Origin: Planctomycetaceae bacterium
Lineage (GTDB): Bacteria > Planctomycetota > Planctomycetia > Pirellulales > Lacipirellulaceae
DNA: 64,000 nt
Direction: 5' to 3'
Assembly (NCBI GenBank): GCA_002702655.1
Contig: PABB01000072.1
Span: 96,179 to 160,178, forward strand
Positions 35,082-44,829 of this stretch are shown piece after piece. The position numbers and the translations under genes are program-made. A model generated the notes under the pieces. That model worked only from the letters and a program-made list of their open reading frames with translations. It made no database searches and was not told the DNA's origin. Every line of letters starts with the position of its first letter. Positions within the stretch are counted from its first letter, which is position 1.

Positions 35082-38000
35082 ATGTCTCGTCTTGCCGCTC
35101 GCCGATTCCGCTCGCGCCGCCTTCGATTGGAGCACCTGGAGGATCGCCGTCTTCTGGCCGTCGTGCCATCCGGCTTCACCGAAACGGTCCTCGCCGGCAG
35201 CCTGACCAGCCCCACCACGTTGGACATCGCGCCGGATGGTCGCGTGTGGGTCGCGTACCAGGACGGCCGTATCGAGGTCATCGAAGACGGAACGCCGGGG
35301 ACGACGCTCGCCTTTCAGCTCGATTGTGACGGCTCGGCGGAACACGGCCTGCAAGGGCTGGAGCTTGATCCCGACTTCGAGACAAACGGCTATATCTACG
35401 TCTACTACACGGCCAACTCGCCGTCGCCCCACAACCGCCTGAGCCGGCTGACGGTCAATCCCACGACCGAGAATACCATCCTGCCGGGAAGCGAGGTCGC
35501 TCTGCTCGACCTGCCCAATCTGTCCGAGTACGGCAACCCGCCGTGGCATATTGGCGGCGCAGTGCACTTTGGTCTGGATGGTACGCTTTATGTTCAGATT
35601 GGCGAGTCGCAGCAGTCGGCGCAGTCACAAGACTTAGACTCGCCGTTGGGCAAGATTCTGCACCTGAACGCCGACGGCACGCCGGCTGCGAACAACCCGT
35701 ATCTCAATTCGAGCGACGGCATCTCGTGGCGCGATTACGTGTGGGCCTCGGGCCTGCGGAATCCATTCGCCGGCGATCTCAATCCAGTGACTGGGCAGTA
35801 CTTTGTCGCCGATGTCGGTGCGGGGAGCTGGGAGGAGATCAACGATGCGACGCTGCCGGGCCTCAACTTTGGCTGGCCCACGACGGAGGGCGCCTTCAAT
35901 CAAGCCAATTTCCCTGACTTCACGCAACCCTTCTATGCGTATTCGCACGCCGACGGATGCGCAATCACCGGCGGAGCGTTCAACAACGGCGGGCTGTTTG
36001 CGTTCCCCAACGAGTATCAGGGCAAGTTCTTTTTTGCTGAGTTTTGCGGCAACGAAATCCGGGTGATTGACCCGGCCGATCCGACCGACGTGTCCGTGTT
36101 CGCAACCGGCGCCGATTTTCCGATGAACATCGAGTTTGGCCCCGACGGCTCGATGTACTACATCTCCCGCGGCGCGGGCGCCGGCGGGGCGCCGGGGATT
36201 GGCACCGGCTCGGTTCGCAAGGTGTCTTTCGTCGCCAACATTCCGCCCAGCATCGCCGTGCCGCCCGCCGATCAACTTGTGTCCGTCGGCTACGATGCCA
36301 CGTTCGCTGCCGCCGCGTTCGGATCGGCGCCGCTCGTTTATCAATGGCAAGTTTCCACGGGCGGTCCGTTTACCGACATCCCCGGGGCCATCGGAGAAAC
36401 GCTCGTCGTCGCGGCTGCGCAACTCGGTGACTCGGGTAATCAGTACCGCGTCGTGGCAAGCAATGCCTTCGGCACGGCTGTCAGTAGCACGGCCACGTTG
36501 ACCGTAACGGCCGACACGCCGCCAACGCCTATGATTTCAATGCCGCCGGCAGGGTCAACCTACCGAGCCGGCGACCTGATCGCATTCAGCGGCGGCGCGA
36601 CCGATCTGGAAGACGGGCAACTCGCCGCGGCGCAGCTCACATGGCGCGTCGATTTCCACCACAATGTCCACTCGCATCCGTTCCTTCCGCCGACCAGCGG
36701 GCTCACCGGAGCGCAATTCACGGTCCCCACGGCGACGGAGACGGATTCGGACGTTTTCTATCGAATCACGCTGACGGCGACCGATTCGGCCGGCTTGGTC
36801 ACGATAACTCACCGCGACGTGCTGCCGCTCAAGTCGGACTTCGTGGTCGAGACAAACCTGCCCGATGGCGGCGGCAACATCGTCGTCGACGACCACGCAG
36901 TCGGCGCGCCGTTCGCAACAACTGGCGTGGAGAACGTCGAACGGACTTTCCAGGCTCCGCAGTTTCTGGCCAGCCCCAGCGGCTCAGTCACCTTCAGCCA
37001 ATGGCTTGACGGCGAGACGGCTCGCTCACGAACCATCAATACGCCGCAGGACGACACCGCCTACGTTGCTCTGTACACGACGCTTGCGGGATCGGCGGTG
37101 TACCTCAGCGATTTGCCGACCGCATCGACTCCAACCAACGGCTGGGGACCGATCGAACGCGACACCAGCAATGGCGAAGATGCTGCGGGCGATGGGAACC
37201 CCATTACGCTCGACGGCATCGTTTACGACAAAGGTCTGGGCGTCCACGCACCTTCTGAGATTGTCTACGACCTGAACGGCCAATACGGGCGTTTCTTGGC
37301 CGATGTCGGAGTGGACGACGAGAACGACCCTGGCGGCACGGTCGTGTTTCGCGTGCTAGTCGATGGCGTCGAACAGTTTAATAGCGGGGTGATGACCAAC
37401 GCATCCGCGACGCAGACAGTCGACGTTAACTTGGCCGGAGCCAATGAAGTACGGCTGATTGTCGACAACGCGGGCGACGGCAACGGCAACGACCACGCGG
37501 ATTGGGCCGACGCCCGACTCATCGCCGCCAGCACGCCGTTGGTTGATGTGAATTTTCAACTGGATGGAACGCCAATTCCCTCGGGTTATCTCGAAGATAC
37601 AGGACTCGTATTTGCTGATCGCGACAACGGTTGGTCCTATGGCTGGTCGAGCGACCACACCGACGTCAGTCGCGATCGCGACGTCAACTCGGATCAGCGG
37701 CTCGATACGCTGGTGCACTTTCATGGCGGCGCCGAGTGGGAAATCTCACTCCCCAACGGCGTCTACGAGGTGACGGCCTCGATCGGCGACGCGGGGTTTC
37801 CCAGCGATCACACGCTGAATGTCGAGGGGCTTAGCTACTGGTCCGACACGGCCCTGGCGGCCGACGAATTTGCGACACGCACGGAGCTGGTGTCCGTGAC
37901 GGACGGACGATTGACTCTCGACCAGGGCGCCGCGGTCGACAAGGCGACCCGGATCAACTACCTGCGGATTGCCGTCCCCGCCGCGGAATCCACGCTCTTG

Positions 38001-39179
38001 CCGTTCTTGGCGGCCGACATCGACCTCAACACGCGGCTGGATCTCAACGACGTGCTGGCATTTGCGGCCGGTTGGGGCGTCGATGGAACGTCGTTTGATG
38101 TGGAGACACAAGTTCGGCACGGCGATCTCGATTTCGATGGCGATACCGATGCCGACGATTTCACCGTGCTCAATGCGCGGTGGATTGCCGAAGGCAACGC
38201 ACCGCTGAATCTGAACGCCGTGCTGACGCCGCTCGACGGCGACTTCAATCGCACCGGGCTCGTCGCCGCTGCCGATCTGGCAGTCTGGAACTTTGACTAC
38301 GGATCAACGACTCAGCTGGCGGCCGATGGCGACAGCTCCGCCCAAGTGGACGGCGGCGACTTTCTGCTGTGGCAGCGGAACTTGGGCGCGTCGAACGGCG
38401 AGGCGCCGTTGCTCGACAATCTGGTCCTGTCCATCGACCGAACGACCGGCGCGGCCCAACTGCGCAACGAGACGGCCAGCACGATTTCCCTTGTCGGCTA
38501 TTCGATCGTTTCGTCCAACTCGGCGCTGTTGCCGACGGATGGAAACTGGAACAGCCTGGAAGATCAGGGACTGCCCGGATGGAATGAAGCGGCGCCGTCT
38601 TCGTCGGCTTTGTCTGAACTGAATCCAACGATAGCGCTCACGCTGACCAGCGGCGAGAGGCGCAGCCTCGGGCAAGTCGTCGCGATGGGAACCGTCGACT
38701 CGGAGTTCTCCCTGGAGTACGCAGTCGACGGCGCCGTGGAGATTCAGGACGGCTTGGTCGTCTTCGCCGAGGTGGCGCCGGCTGCCGAGGTCACAGTGGC
38801 CGCGTCCGTTTTCGACCAATCCGAAGCGGGTAGCGTGCCTGCTTCAACGGTCGCGACCTTCGCAGAACCGAACTCGACGCCCTTCGAACTGGCATCGTTG
38901 GCGCAAGTGCGCGACATACTGCTCAATGCGCAGCGCGACGATGCGGCTCATCGCGCCGTTTCGCGTCGAAGTGTGCCCATCCGCGTATCGCTGCACGACG
39001 TCGACAACGAGACCGCGACGCGGCCAGTCCGCGAAAGCCTGCCATTCGGTCATCCGGACGAGACCATCAACCGACTGGGCCACAGTCATTCAGTCGCGAA
39101 CCAGAGTCAGGCAACACTGGACGAGTTGGACGCCGCCTTCGAGTCGGTTCCATCGTTTCGTCGTTCGTCGTTGATTTAG
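35082..39179 (+). CDS. Giant LEPR-XLL protein with sorbosone dehydrogenase-like and NPCBM domains
   Basis: 1365 residues. LEPR-XLL signal (LRLEHLEDRRLLAV, about 15-28). Residues 30-385 form a glucose/sorbosone dehydrogenase-type propeller (WHIGGAVHFGLDGTLYVQIGE, WASGLRNPFAG, ADVGAGSWEEIN). Then an Ig-like domain (386-470), a beta-sandwich region, an NPCBM carbohydrate-binding domain (about 665-815; GLGVHAPSEIVYDLNG), a malectin-like domain (820-965), dockerin-like cassettes (970-1105), one copy of the GYSI/PGW module (1110-1230) and a tail of 135 residues. Surface-bound sugar oxidation or scaffold function is inferred. The tail ends in LDELDAAFESV, like the LDDAL end of the giant protein at 21329. 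Confidence 0.85.
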   Translation: MSRLAARRFRSRRLRLEHLEDRRLLAVVPSGFTETVLAGSLTSPTTLDIAPDGRVWVAYQDGRIEVIEDGTPGTTLAFQLDCDGSAEHGLQGLELDPDFETNGYIYVYYTANSPSPHNRLSRLTVNPTTENTILPGSEVALLDLPNLSEYGNPPWHIGGAVHFGLDGTLYVQIGESQQSAQSQDLDSPLGKILHLNADGTPAANNPYLNSSDGISWRDYVWASGLRNPFAGDLNPVTGQYFVADVGAGSWEEINDATLPGLNFGWPTTEGAFNQANFPDFTQPFYAYSHADGCAITGGAFNNGGLFAFPNEYQGKFFFAEFCGNEIRVIDPADPTDVSVFATGADFPMNIEFGPDGSMYYISRGAGAGGAPGIGTGSVRKVSFVANIPPSIAVPPADQLVSVGYDATFAAAAFGSAPLVYQWQVSTGGPFTDIPGAIGETLVVAAAQLGDSGNQYRVVASNAFGTAVSSTATLTVTADTPPTPMISMPPAGSTYRAGDLIAFSGGATDLEDGQLAAAQLTWRVDFHHNVHSHPFLPPTSGLTGAQFTVPTATETDSDVFYRITLTATDSAGLVTITHRDVLPLKSDFVVETNLPDGGGNIVVDDHAVGAPFATTGVENVERTFQAPQFLASPSGSVTFSQWLDGETARSRTINTPQDDTAYVALYTTLAGSAVYLSDLPTASTPTNGWGPIERDTSNGEDAAGDGNPITLDGIVYDKGLGVHAPSEIVYDLNGQYGRFLADVGVDDENDPGGTVVFRVLVDGVEQFNSGVMTNASATQTVDVNLAGANEVRLIVDNAGDGNGNDHADWADARLIAASTPLVDVNFQLDGTPIPSGYLEDTGLVFADRDNGWSYGWSSDHTDVSRDRDVNSDQRLDTLVHFHGGAEWEISLPNGVYEVTASIGDAGFPSDHTLNVEGLSYWSDTALAADEFATRTELVSVTDGRLTLDQGAAVDKATRINYLRIAVPAAESTLLPFLAADIDLNTRLDLNDVLAFAAGWGVDGTSFDVETQVRHGDLDFDGDTDADDFTVLNARWIAEGNAPLNLNAVLTPLDGDFNRTGLVAAADLAVWNFDYGSTTQLAADGDSSAQVDGGDFLLWQRNLGASNGEAPLLDNLVLSIDRTTGAAQLRNETASTISLVGYSIVSSNSALLPTDGNWNSLEDQGLPGWNEAAPSSSALSELNPTIALTLTSGERRSLGQVVAMGTVDSEFSLEYAVDGAVEIQDGLVVFAEVAPAAEVTVAASVFDQSEAGSVPASTVATFAEPNSTPFELASLAQVRDILLNAQRDDAAHRAVSRRSVPIRVSLHDVDNETATRPVRESLPFGHPDETINRLGHSHSVANQSQATLDELDAAFESVPSFRRSSLI

Positions 39180-39431
39180 CCTGCGACCGCCGACGGGCCC
39201 CTCAAACGCGGCTTGCAGGGCGTCAACGCATGCGAATCGCTTTCGGGGCTTTGCCGCGCGCTATATGGCTTTCCTCGCCTCCGTGCCGGGCCCCTCGACC
39301 GGCCCCGTGTGCGGCATTACGCTAATGGTGACGGTAGCCGCGTAACGGCGCCCACGACCCGCTCTGAGTCTCGTCGCGACAATCGTGGCGCGTGACAGAT
39401 CGTGCGGGGGCACCGCGGCGCGCAGGATCGA
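39180..39431. other. Non-coding gap
   Basis: 252 bases, GC-rich, without a supported gene; no convincing terminator or promoter. Confidence 0.4.
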
Positions 39432-41600
39432 ATGAAAAGCCGAGGGGCGCTCCCTCTGGGGGCGCCAAATAGCATGACGGAATACGGTGGCCCCGCTGGC
39501 GTTGCGACGCCGGCGGTATCATTGCTGAGTCAGCAAGGGGGACCGCTTGCTCGTCGCGTCGTTGCCGCAGCGACAGTTGTCGCTGCCGTATTCGGTGCGG
39601 CACAGGAAGCGGCGGTCGCAGATTTCGCGACCTCAGATAGCCGCGCCAACTATGTTCATCGCATCGATCTTTACGATGCTCAGAACAGGAAGATCGACGC
39701 CGAGAGCGATCAACCTTATTCGCCGACAAAGACGTGCGGGCGGTGTCACGACGTCTCGCAGATTCACGGCGGCTTCCATTTCTCCGTCAACAACGAACTG
39801 CAAGCAGCGGGCCGACCGGGTGAACCGTGGATGTGGATGGAACCATCGATCGGCACGCAGTTGCCGCTCTCGTATCGCCGGTGGCGAGGCGCCTATGAGC
39901 CGGCGCAGGTTGGCGTGAGCGACTACGAGTTCCTCGCCCGTTTTGGCCAACGAACTTGCGGCGGCTACCCAGGGCTGCCGGAAGCGAAGGCGGCTGACTC
40001 CGACGAATCGGAGTCGGCGGAGGAGGGCGGTGCAGACAAGGATCCCTTCCGACTCAGCGGACGCCTCGAGGTCGATTGCATGATTTGCCACGGTCGCGGC
40101 TCAAGCTTCGACCTGGAGGAGTGGTCGAATCAGACTGAAGACGAGAATTTCGCCTGGGCGTCGACTGCCGCGTTGGGATTGGGAACGGTCGACGGCGTCG
40201 TCAGTCGCTTGCCGGAGGATTTTGATCCCGAGGCCGCCGAGGCTGCGAACTCTCGACGAAAACTTCCGACCGTGGCATACGACCAGCGGCTCTTCGACGC
40301 CGAGGGACAGGTTTTCTTCAACATCGTCCGCACGCCAGAGAACAACGCTTGCTATCGGTGCCACACCAACCAAGTCGTCGGCCCGGAGGCTCCGCCGCGC
40401 TGGACGCATGACCAAGACGTGCACCTGCGGGCTGGTTTCCAGTGCGTCGACTGCCACCCCAACGGTCTGTCTCACGCGACGGTTCGCGGCTTCGAGGGCG
40501 AAGAGCATCCGCAACAAGAGAGCGTCGCGACGCTGTCATGCCGCGGCTGTCACATCGGTCCCGACGAAGATTCCGACGAAGTCGCGTTCTCCGGCGGCGG
40601 CCGATTGGGCGCTCCTTTTCCCGAGCATCGCGGGCTTCCGCCGATTCATTTCGAGAAAATGTCGTGCACTGCTTGTCACTCGGGGCCGATCCCTGGGGCA
40701 GCTGGGCAACTCGTGCAAACATCGCGCAACCATCTGCTGGGGCACAAGTCGCATCGCCACCCGGAGGACTTGCCTCAAATTGCAGCATCAGTCTTGATGC
40801 CCAATGAAGCGGGCGTGCTCGCTCCGCACCGCGTCGTCTGGCCGACGTTCTGGGCAATTCGGTCCGACGACGGACTCCAGCCCGTCGACGTGCCCGTTGC
40901 GACCGAGGCGTTGCGGCGAACATTGCGGGTGCGACGCGATTTCTTGGAGGAGATGACCAGTGTGCGGCTTACGCGCTCGCAGAAGGCGGAACTGCTCGGC
41001 GAGGAGCGAGCCAAATTGCCGGACGACGAACTGAATGACGATGAGCGGCAGAAGATCGACAAGCTGGCTCAATCCGAGGGCGTGAAGGCGTTCCACGAGA
41101 AAATCCAAGCAGGACTCGCTAAGCTCTCCGAGTCGCTCGATGGCGCCGACGTTGTCTACGTCGCCGGGGACAACCTATACGAATTGAATGACGAATCGCA
41201 GCTGGAGATTGTCGAAAACCCGGGGCCCGAGCCGTACGCTTGGCCTCTGGCACACGATGTTCGTCCGGCTCGCTGGTCGCTCGGCGCCAACGGTTGTACT
41301 GATTGCCACTCAACTGAATCGGCGTTCTTGATCGGCAACGTGACCACGGGGGCGCCCGTGCCGTCTGGCGACTTGTCGCCGCCGCGTACTCGCATGGCGA
41401 TGTCGGGGATCGACGCTGACCAATGGGACGCCTGGGCGACCTCGTTCCGGTTTCGCTCGTGGTTCAAAGCGGCTTTAATCGGGACCGTCGGCATCGCCGT
41501 CCTCACGCTGTTGGTAGCGGGAATCGCGCTGCTCGGGCGCCGCCGTGGTCCAACGCAACACGTCGTTGACAGCAAGGTCACGCCGGAGGACGTGACGTGA
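39432..41600 (+). CDS. Seven-haem membrane-anchored cytochrome c
   Basis: 722 residues. Seven CXXCH haem sites are visible near residues 102 (CGRCH), 216 (CMICH), 307 (CYRCH), 338 (CVDCH), 370 (CRGCH), 412 (CTACH) and 622 (CTDCH). A hydrophobic N-terminal signal near 40-60 and a C-terminal helix (AALIGTVGIAVLTLLVAGIALLG) anchor it at the membrane with haems outside. The region 470-590 is rich in Glu/Arg and has no haem. Start: ATG 39432 with AGGA upstream; an in-frame ATG at 39474 is possible. Its stop overlaps the next gene's GTG by four bases. Electron transfer role is clear; the donor and acceptor are not. Confidence 0.85.
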   Translation: MKSRGALPLGAPNSMTEYGGPAGVATPAVSLLSQQGGPLARRVVAAATVVAAVFGAAQEAAVADFATSDSRANYVHRIDLYDAQNRKIDAESDQPYSPTKTCGRCHDVSQIHGGFHFSVNNELQAAGRPGEPWMWMEPSIGTQLPLSYRRWRGAYEPAQVGVSDYEFLARFGQRTCGGYPGLPEAKAADSDESESAEEGGADKDPFRLSGRLEVDCMICHGRGSSFDLEEWSNQTEDENFAWASTAALGLGTVDGVVSRLPEDFDPEAAEAANSRRKLPTVAYDQRLFDAEGQVFFNIVRTPENNACYRCHTNQVVGPEAPPRWTHDQDVHLRAGFQCVDCHPNGLSHATVRGFEGEEHPQQESVATLSCRGCHIGPDEDSDEVAFSGGGRLGAPFPEHRGLPPIHFEKMSCTACHSGPIPGAAGQLVQTSRNHLLGHKSHRHPEDLPQIAASVLMPNEAGVLAPHRVVWPTFWAIRSDDGLQPVDVPVATEALRRTLRVRRDFLEEMTSVRLTRSQKAELLGEERAKLPDDELNDDERQKIDKLAQSEGVKAFHEKIQAGLAKLSESLDGADVVYVAGDNLYELNDESQLEIVENPGPEPYAWPLAHDVRPARWSLGANGCTDCHSTESAFLIGNVTTGAPVPSGDLSPPRTRMAMSGIDADQWDAWATSFRFRSWFKAALIGTVGIAVLTLLVAGIALLGRRRGPTQHVVDSKVTPEDVT

Positions 41601-42190
41601 CGCAACTCTCTCTCACGCTCTTGCAGGAGTCAATGCACGGATTCGCTCCCACACTGGCAACTGCTGGCGAGACGTTCTCCCGCGCGGCAGTCTTTGCGCT
41701 CATTGTCGTGGCCGTGCTTGTCGCCGTTGGCATAGGCCGTCGATTGCGACGTGCAGCAAAGACGCCTGACGGCGAAAGACAGTCGCGCGGAGAGAGGCTT
41801 GTCGAAGCGGGCTATGTAATCTCAGCCGCAGCATTGGGAGTCACCTCCCTGACAGCGATTCTCTCCCACGGCGGCATGCACAGTTGGTGGCTGTTCGCCC
41901 ACATGACGGCGGCAGGCGCGTTTCTTGTCTTTCTTACGGCCGCCTGCTTTTTGGGATTGTGGCGACTGCTTGCGACGCACAATCGGTTCCACTCAACGCC
42001 GTGCAACCCGTTGGTGCGCAGCGGCATCTTGCTTTGCAGCATTGTCGTGATGGCGACGATCCTGCTGAGCATGCTGCCGTGGGCAGGGACTCCGCACTTG
42101 GAACTCCTGATTGCAGTCCATCGATACAGCGGACTCTTTCTCCTGCTTTTGATTGCGGCGGCATTCTCTTCTCGCAGCTCACGGGGATAA
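41597..42190 (+). CDS. Four-helix membrane protein coupled to the haptahaem cytochrome
   Basis: 197 residues with four or five predicted membrane helices (FALIVVAVLVAVGIG, YVISAAALGVTSLTAI, FLVFLTAACFLGLWRLL, ILLCSIVVMATILLSML, LFLLLLIAAAF). Histidines at LSHGGMHSWWLFAHM and IAVHRYSG sit near helix ends, as in b-type cytochromes such as the b561 superfamily. The GTG start overlaps the stop of the multihaem cytochrome gene (GTGA) and has AGGA upstream. A quinol-to-cytochrome membrane module is inferred. It is not a recognised family member beyond this. Confidence 0.7.
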   Translation: MTQLSLTLLQESMHGFAPTLATAGETFSRAAVFALIVVAVLVAVGIGRRLRRAAKTPDGERQSRGERLVEAGYVISAAALGVTSLTAILSHGGMHSWWLFAHMTAAGAFLVFLTAACFLGLWRLLATHNRFHSTPCNPLVRSGILLCSIVVMATILLSMLPWAGTPHLELLIAVHRYSGLFLLLLIAAAFSSRSSRG

Positions 42191-42204
42191 TACGACCGCT
42201 CGAG

Positions 42205-43755
42205 CTAGGTCTGCGAGGCCCCAACGGGCGAAAACGACATGTGCCGCACATAGCAGTCCATAAACTCAGGCGCGTTGTGCAAATTGACCACTTCCGCTCG
42301 CTGACGAATCTCGTCAATTCGGAGGTCAGCTTGGCGTCCAGCGAGCAATGCGATCTTTGCGCCGTGAAGCGCTGAATTCCCAAGCGTTCGCACTGAGCTT
42401 TCCGCAACGGGCAGAAGCCCGATGCGGCGGGCATGAGCAACATTCAGATAGTTGCCGAACGCTCCGCATAGGTATGCCGTCTCGACGTCGTCCGGTTTGG
42501 CATGAATCTGTCGCAAGAGGATTTCGACCCCCGCGGCGATGGCGCCTTTAGCCAGTTGCAGTTCACGAATGTCGCACTGATGCAGGGCAACCTCGTTGGT
42601 GAGTGACAGCCACTCGGCATTCTTCGCGAGTCGCCCGCTGGAATACAGCAGCCCGGCATCCAGAGCGCACGCTGCCGCATCGACCAAGCCGCTGCCGCAT
42701 ACTCCGCGCGATGATTCTCCGCCAATCACATGACAGCACAGGCGTGGCTCCTTTCCGTTGGCGAGCCACACTCGATCGATGGCCCCGGTCGCTGCGCGCA
42801 TCCCCATGCGGATGCGCGCACCCTCGAATGCCGGGCCGGCGGCCGTGGCTGTACAGAGCATCCGCTGGCCGTCGGTCACGACAATTTCCCCGTTGGTCCC
42901 CAGGTCGACCAGAACGCGAACGCCGGAACCTTGGTCAAGCCCGCTTGCCATGATCCCGGCAAGGAGATCGCTCCCAACGAATCCGCCCAAGCAGGGCAAG
43001 ATGCGCACTTCGCACGCCCTCGGCAAGAGCCAACCCCATTCGGACGCATCCAGAACAGTCTCATCGAGCTGCGTGGGCATGAATGGGCTCACTGCGAGCC
43101 CGGCGATATCGTACCCCGCAAGCAAATGATGCATGACTGTGTTTGCAACGACGACGACGTTCAACGGGTGCTCGGGGAGGCCGTTTCCCCGCTGCGCGGC
43201 GCCCACGAGCGATCCAGCCAAATCGCCAAGACAGTCCCGAATGACTTTGGTCTGGGTGCGAGCGCCTTCTTCGGACAAGGCAGCGTGAATGCGAGTCATC
43301 ACGTCGGCGCCGAAGGCCACCTGCGGGTTCGTAGCCGTTTCCACGCCTAGAATCGTACCTGTGGACAGATCGATCAGTTGCGCAGCGATCGTCGTCGTCC
43401 CCAGGTCAACCGCAATGCCCCAGCCTGGGCGCGGGACGATATCAATCGGCGCGTCACTTCCGAGCACCGGGGCATCCCACTGCGATAGCCGAAGCCGCAC
43501 GTCATGAAAAAGACGAGCGCGGCAGGCCAATCGCCAGCCGGTTGCGACGGCCTGCTTACCGAGCACGGCGTAGTCGTCATCTGTCGGGTCGAGTCGGCCC
43601 TCGACGACCAAGACGGAGCACTTGCCGCAGTCGCCCGCTCCGCCGCAGGGGAACTCTGCTCCCTGATCAAACAGCACGTCCTGCAACCGCGCGCCCGCCG
43701 GCACGGGGCTGCGACGATCGCCAGGGTCCAGATGCAAGTGAACGAGGTCCGTCAC
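42205..43755 (-). CDS. RACo-like ferredoxin/ASKHA ATPase (corrinoid protein activator)
   Basis: 516 residues. N-terminal plant-type [2Fe-2S] domain with Cys in CGGAGDCGKC and a further Cys in GWRLACRARL. The C-terminal ASKHA-type ATPase domain has VDLGTTTIAAQLIDL, LVDLGTNGEIVV and GAFGNYLNVAHARRIG. This layout is that of RACo, which reductively reactivates corrinoid proteins in methyl transfer. The GTG start at 43755 has AAGGAG eight bases upstream and overlaps the stop of the DUF1638 gene (GTGA), so the two are coupled. No corrinoid protein or methyltransferase is visible nearby. Confidence 0.85.
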   Translation of the reverse strand: MTDLVHLHLDPGDRRSPVPAGARLQDVLFDQGAEFPCGGAGDCGKCSVLVVEGRLDPTDDDYAVLGKQAVATGWRLACRARLFHDVRLRLSQWDAPVLGSDAPIDIVPRPGWGIAVDLGTTTIAAQLIDLSTGTILGVETATNPQVAFGADVMTRIHAALSEEGARTQTKVIRDCLGDLAGSLVGAAQRGNGLPEHPLNVVVVANTVMHHLLAGYDIAGLAVSPFMPTQLDETVLDASEWGWLLPRACEVRILPCLGGFVGSDLLAGIMASGLDQGSGVRVLVDLGTNGEIVVTDGQRMLCTATAAGPAFEGARIRMGMRAATGAIDRVWLANGKEPRLCCHVIGGESSRGVCGSGLVDAAACALDAGLLYSSGRLAKNAEWLSLTNEVALHQCDIRELQLAKGAIAAGVEILLRQIHAKPDDVETAYLCGAFGNYLNVAHARRIGLLPVAESSVRTLGNSALHGAKIALLAGRQADLRIDEIRQRAEVVNLHNAPEFMDCYVRHMSFSPVGASQT

Positions 43756-44516
43756 GAAATTGGCTCCTTCCAACACAGCAGGCGACCGTCGTAGGCAAGA
43801 TCGACCTGCATGCCGGCCGGCACTCGCAGAAACTCGTCATCGTCCCAAGGCCCCGCTAGCAGGGCTTCGAGCAATCGCATGGTCCCTCGTTCAACCTGCA
43901 GCGAGCATCCTGCCTGGCGTGCTCGCTGCCGCGTCCGATCAATAAGCGCATCCTCCTCGGATACGCCCGACGTGATATACATGTGCTGGCGATACCGCTG
44001 GCCATTGAGCACGCTGTTCAGATAGCGTCCGTTGTCTTCGCCGTACCGCTCGATGAGCAGGCTGAGGTCGTTGACGGCCCCCGCGCGGAACCCGCCGGAA
44101 TCGAGGGAAGCGAGCGGTACGACATCCGCCGCGTCCACCCAGCCCGATGTTTGAAAATACGTTCCCGTTTGATTCTGGCAGAAGCCTTGGTACCGTTCAC
44201 GATCGCCCAACAGCAAGCCGATGCAATCGTGAACCCGAGGAATCACCAGCGGCAAGTTCCTTGCGACGAGCCCCCGCACGCCGTAATTGCAGAGTCCGTA
44301 GCCAACAAGGACGCACTCGTGGATTGACGGATCGGCTGCGTCAACGGCTTGCTGAATCGCAACCCGAGCGACCTCAGCCGACTCGCCGTGAATGCCGAAG
44401 GGCAGGAAGCTGACTTCGACGGGGCAATCGATACGCGACAGGCAATCGCGAATCTCCCGCTGGAACACCTGGCAACTGACGAGGAGTCGCCGCTTCCTGT
44501 TCGGTACCGAAGTCAA
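43752..44516 (-). CDS. DUF1638 protein
   Basis: 254 residues beginning at TTG 44516 with GAGG seven bases upstream; no ATG or GTG alternative upstream. The family landmarks are LVSCQVFQREI, VLVGYGLCNYGVRGL and IPRVHDCIGLLLGD, plus a Cys in GFCQNQTGTYF. DUF1638 proteins are known as neighbours of corrinoid methyltransferases and RACo-type activators. Here its stop overlaps the RACo start. A role in metal or corrinoid handling is inferred. Confidence 0.82.
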   Translation of the reverse strand: MTSVPNRKRRLLVSCQVFQREIRDCLSRIDCPVEVSFLPFGIHGESAEVARVAIQQAVDAADPSIHECVLVGYGLCNYGVRGLVARNLPLVIPRVHDCIGLLLGDRERYQGFCQNQTGTYFQTSGWVDAADVVPLASLDSGGFRAGAVNDLSLLIERYGEDNGRYLNSVLNGQRYRQHMYITSGVSEEDALIDRTRQRARQAGCSLQVERGTMRLLEALLAGPWDDDEFLRVPAGMQVDLAYDGRLLCWKEPIS

Positions 44517-44829
44517 CTGCTTGCCTCTGCTGTGGCGGGCTCATCGATAGCAATGCCAAACGTCCGGCGACCTCCGATGTTTCTCCTGCGCCAAGGCCGT
44601 TCTCTAGCCCTCAGTTTACCCTGGCGAATCCGGTTGGTGCGAGGCGCTTTGGCTGGATGGAAGGTCTGACGCGCAGGTCAAATTCAGTGGCGCAAGAAAA
44701 CCGCCCGCGGCTCCGCGGCTGCCGTTGTTGCGAGGGGGCAAGTCGCAACAACGAGCCACGGAGACACGGGCGCTAGCGTAGGGGGCAGTCAGAATTCGGC
44801 GGGCTCAGCGGTTTGCTTGCTGCGCGTGA
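44517..44829. other. Intergenic region with a strong hairpin
   Basis: 313 bases between the DUF1638 start and the end of a PEP-CTERM gene. CGTTGTTGCGA (44723-44733) and TCGCAACAACG (44743-44753) are perfect 11-bp arms, extended by GGCT/AGCC around a 2-base bulge. This is 77 bases downstream of the minus-strand PEP-CTERM gene and may end its transcript; no T-run is present. Confidence 0.5.
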
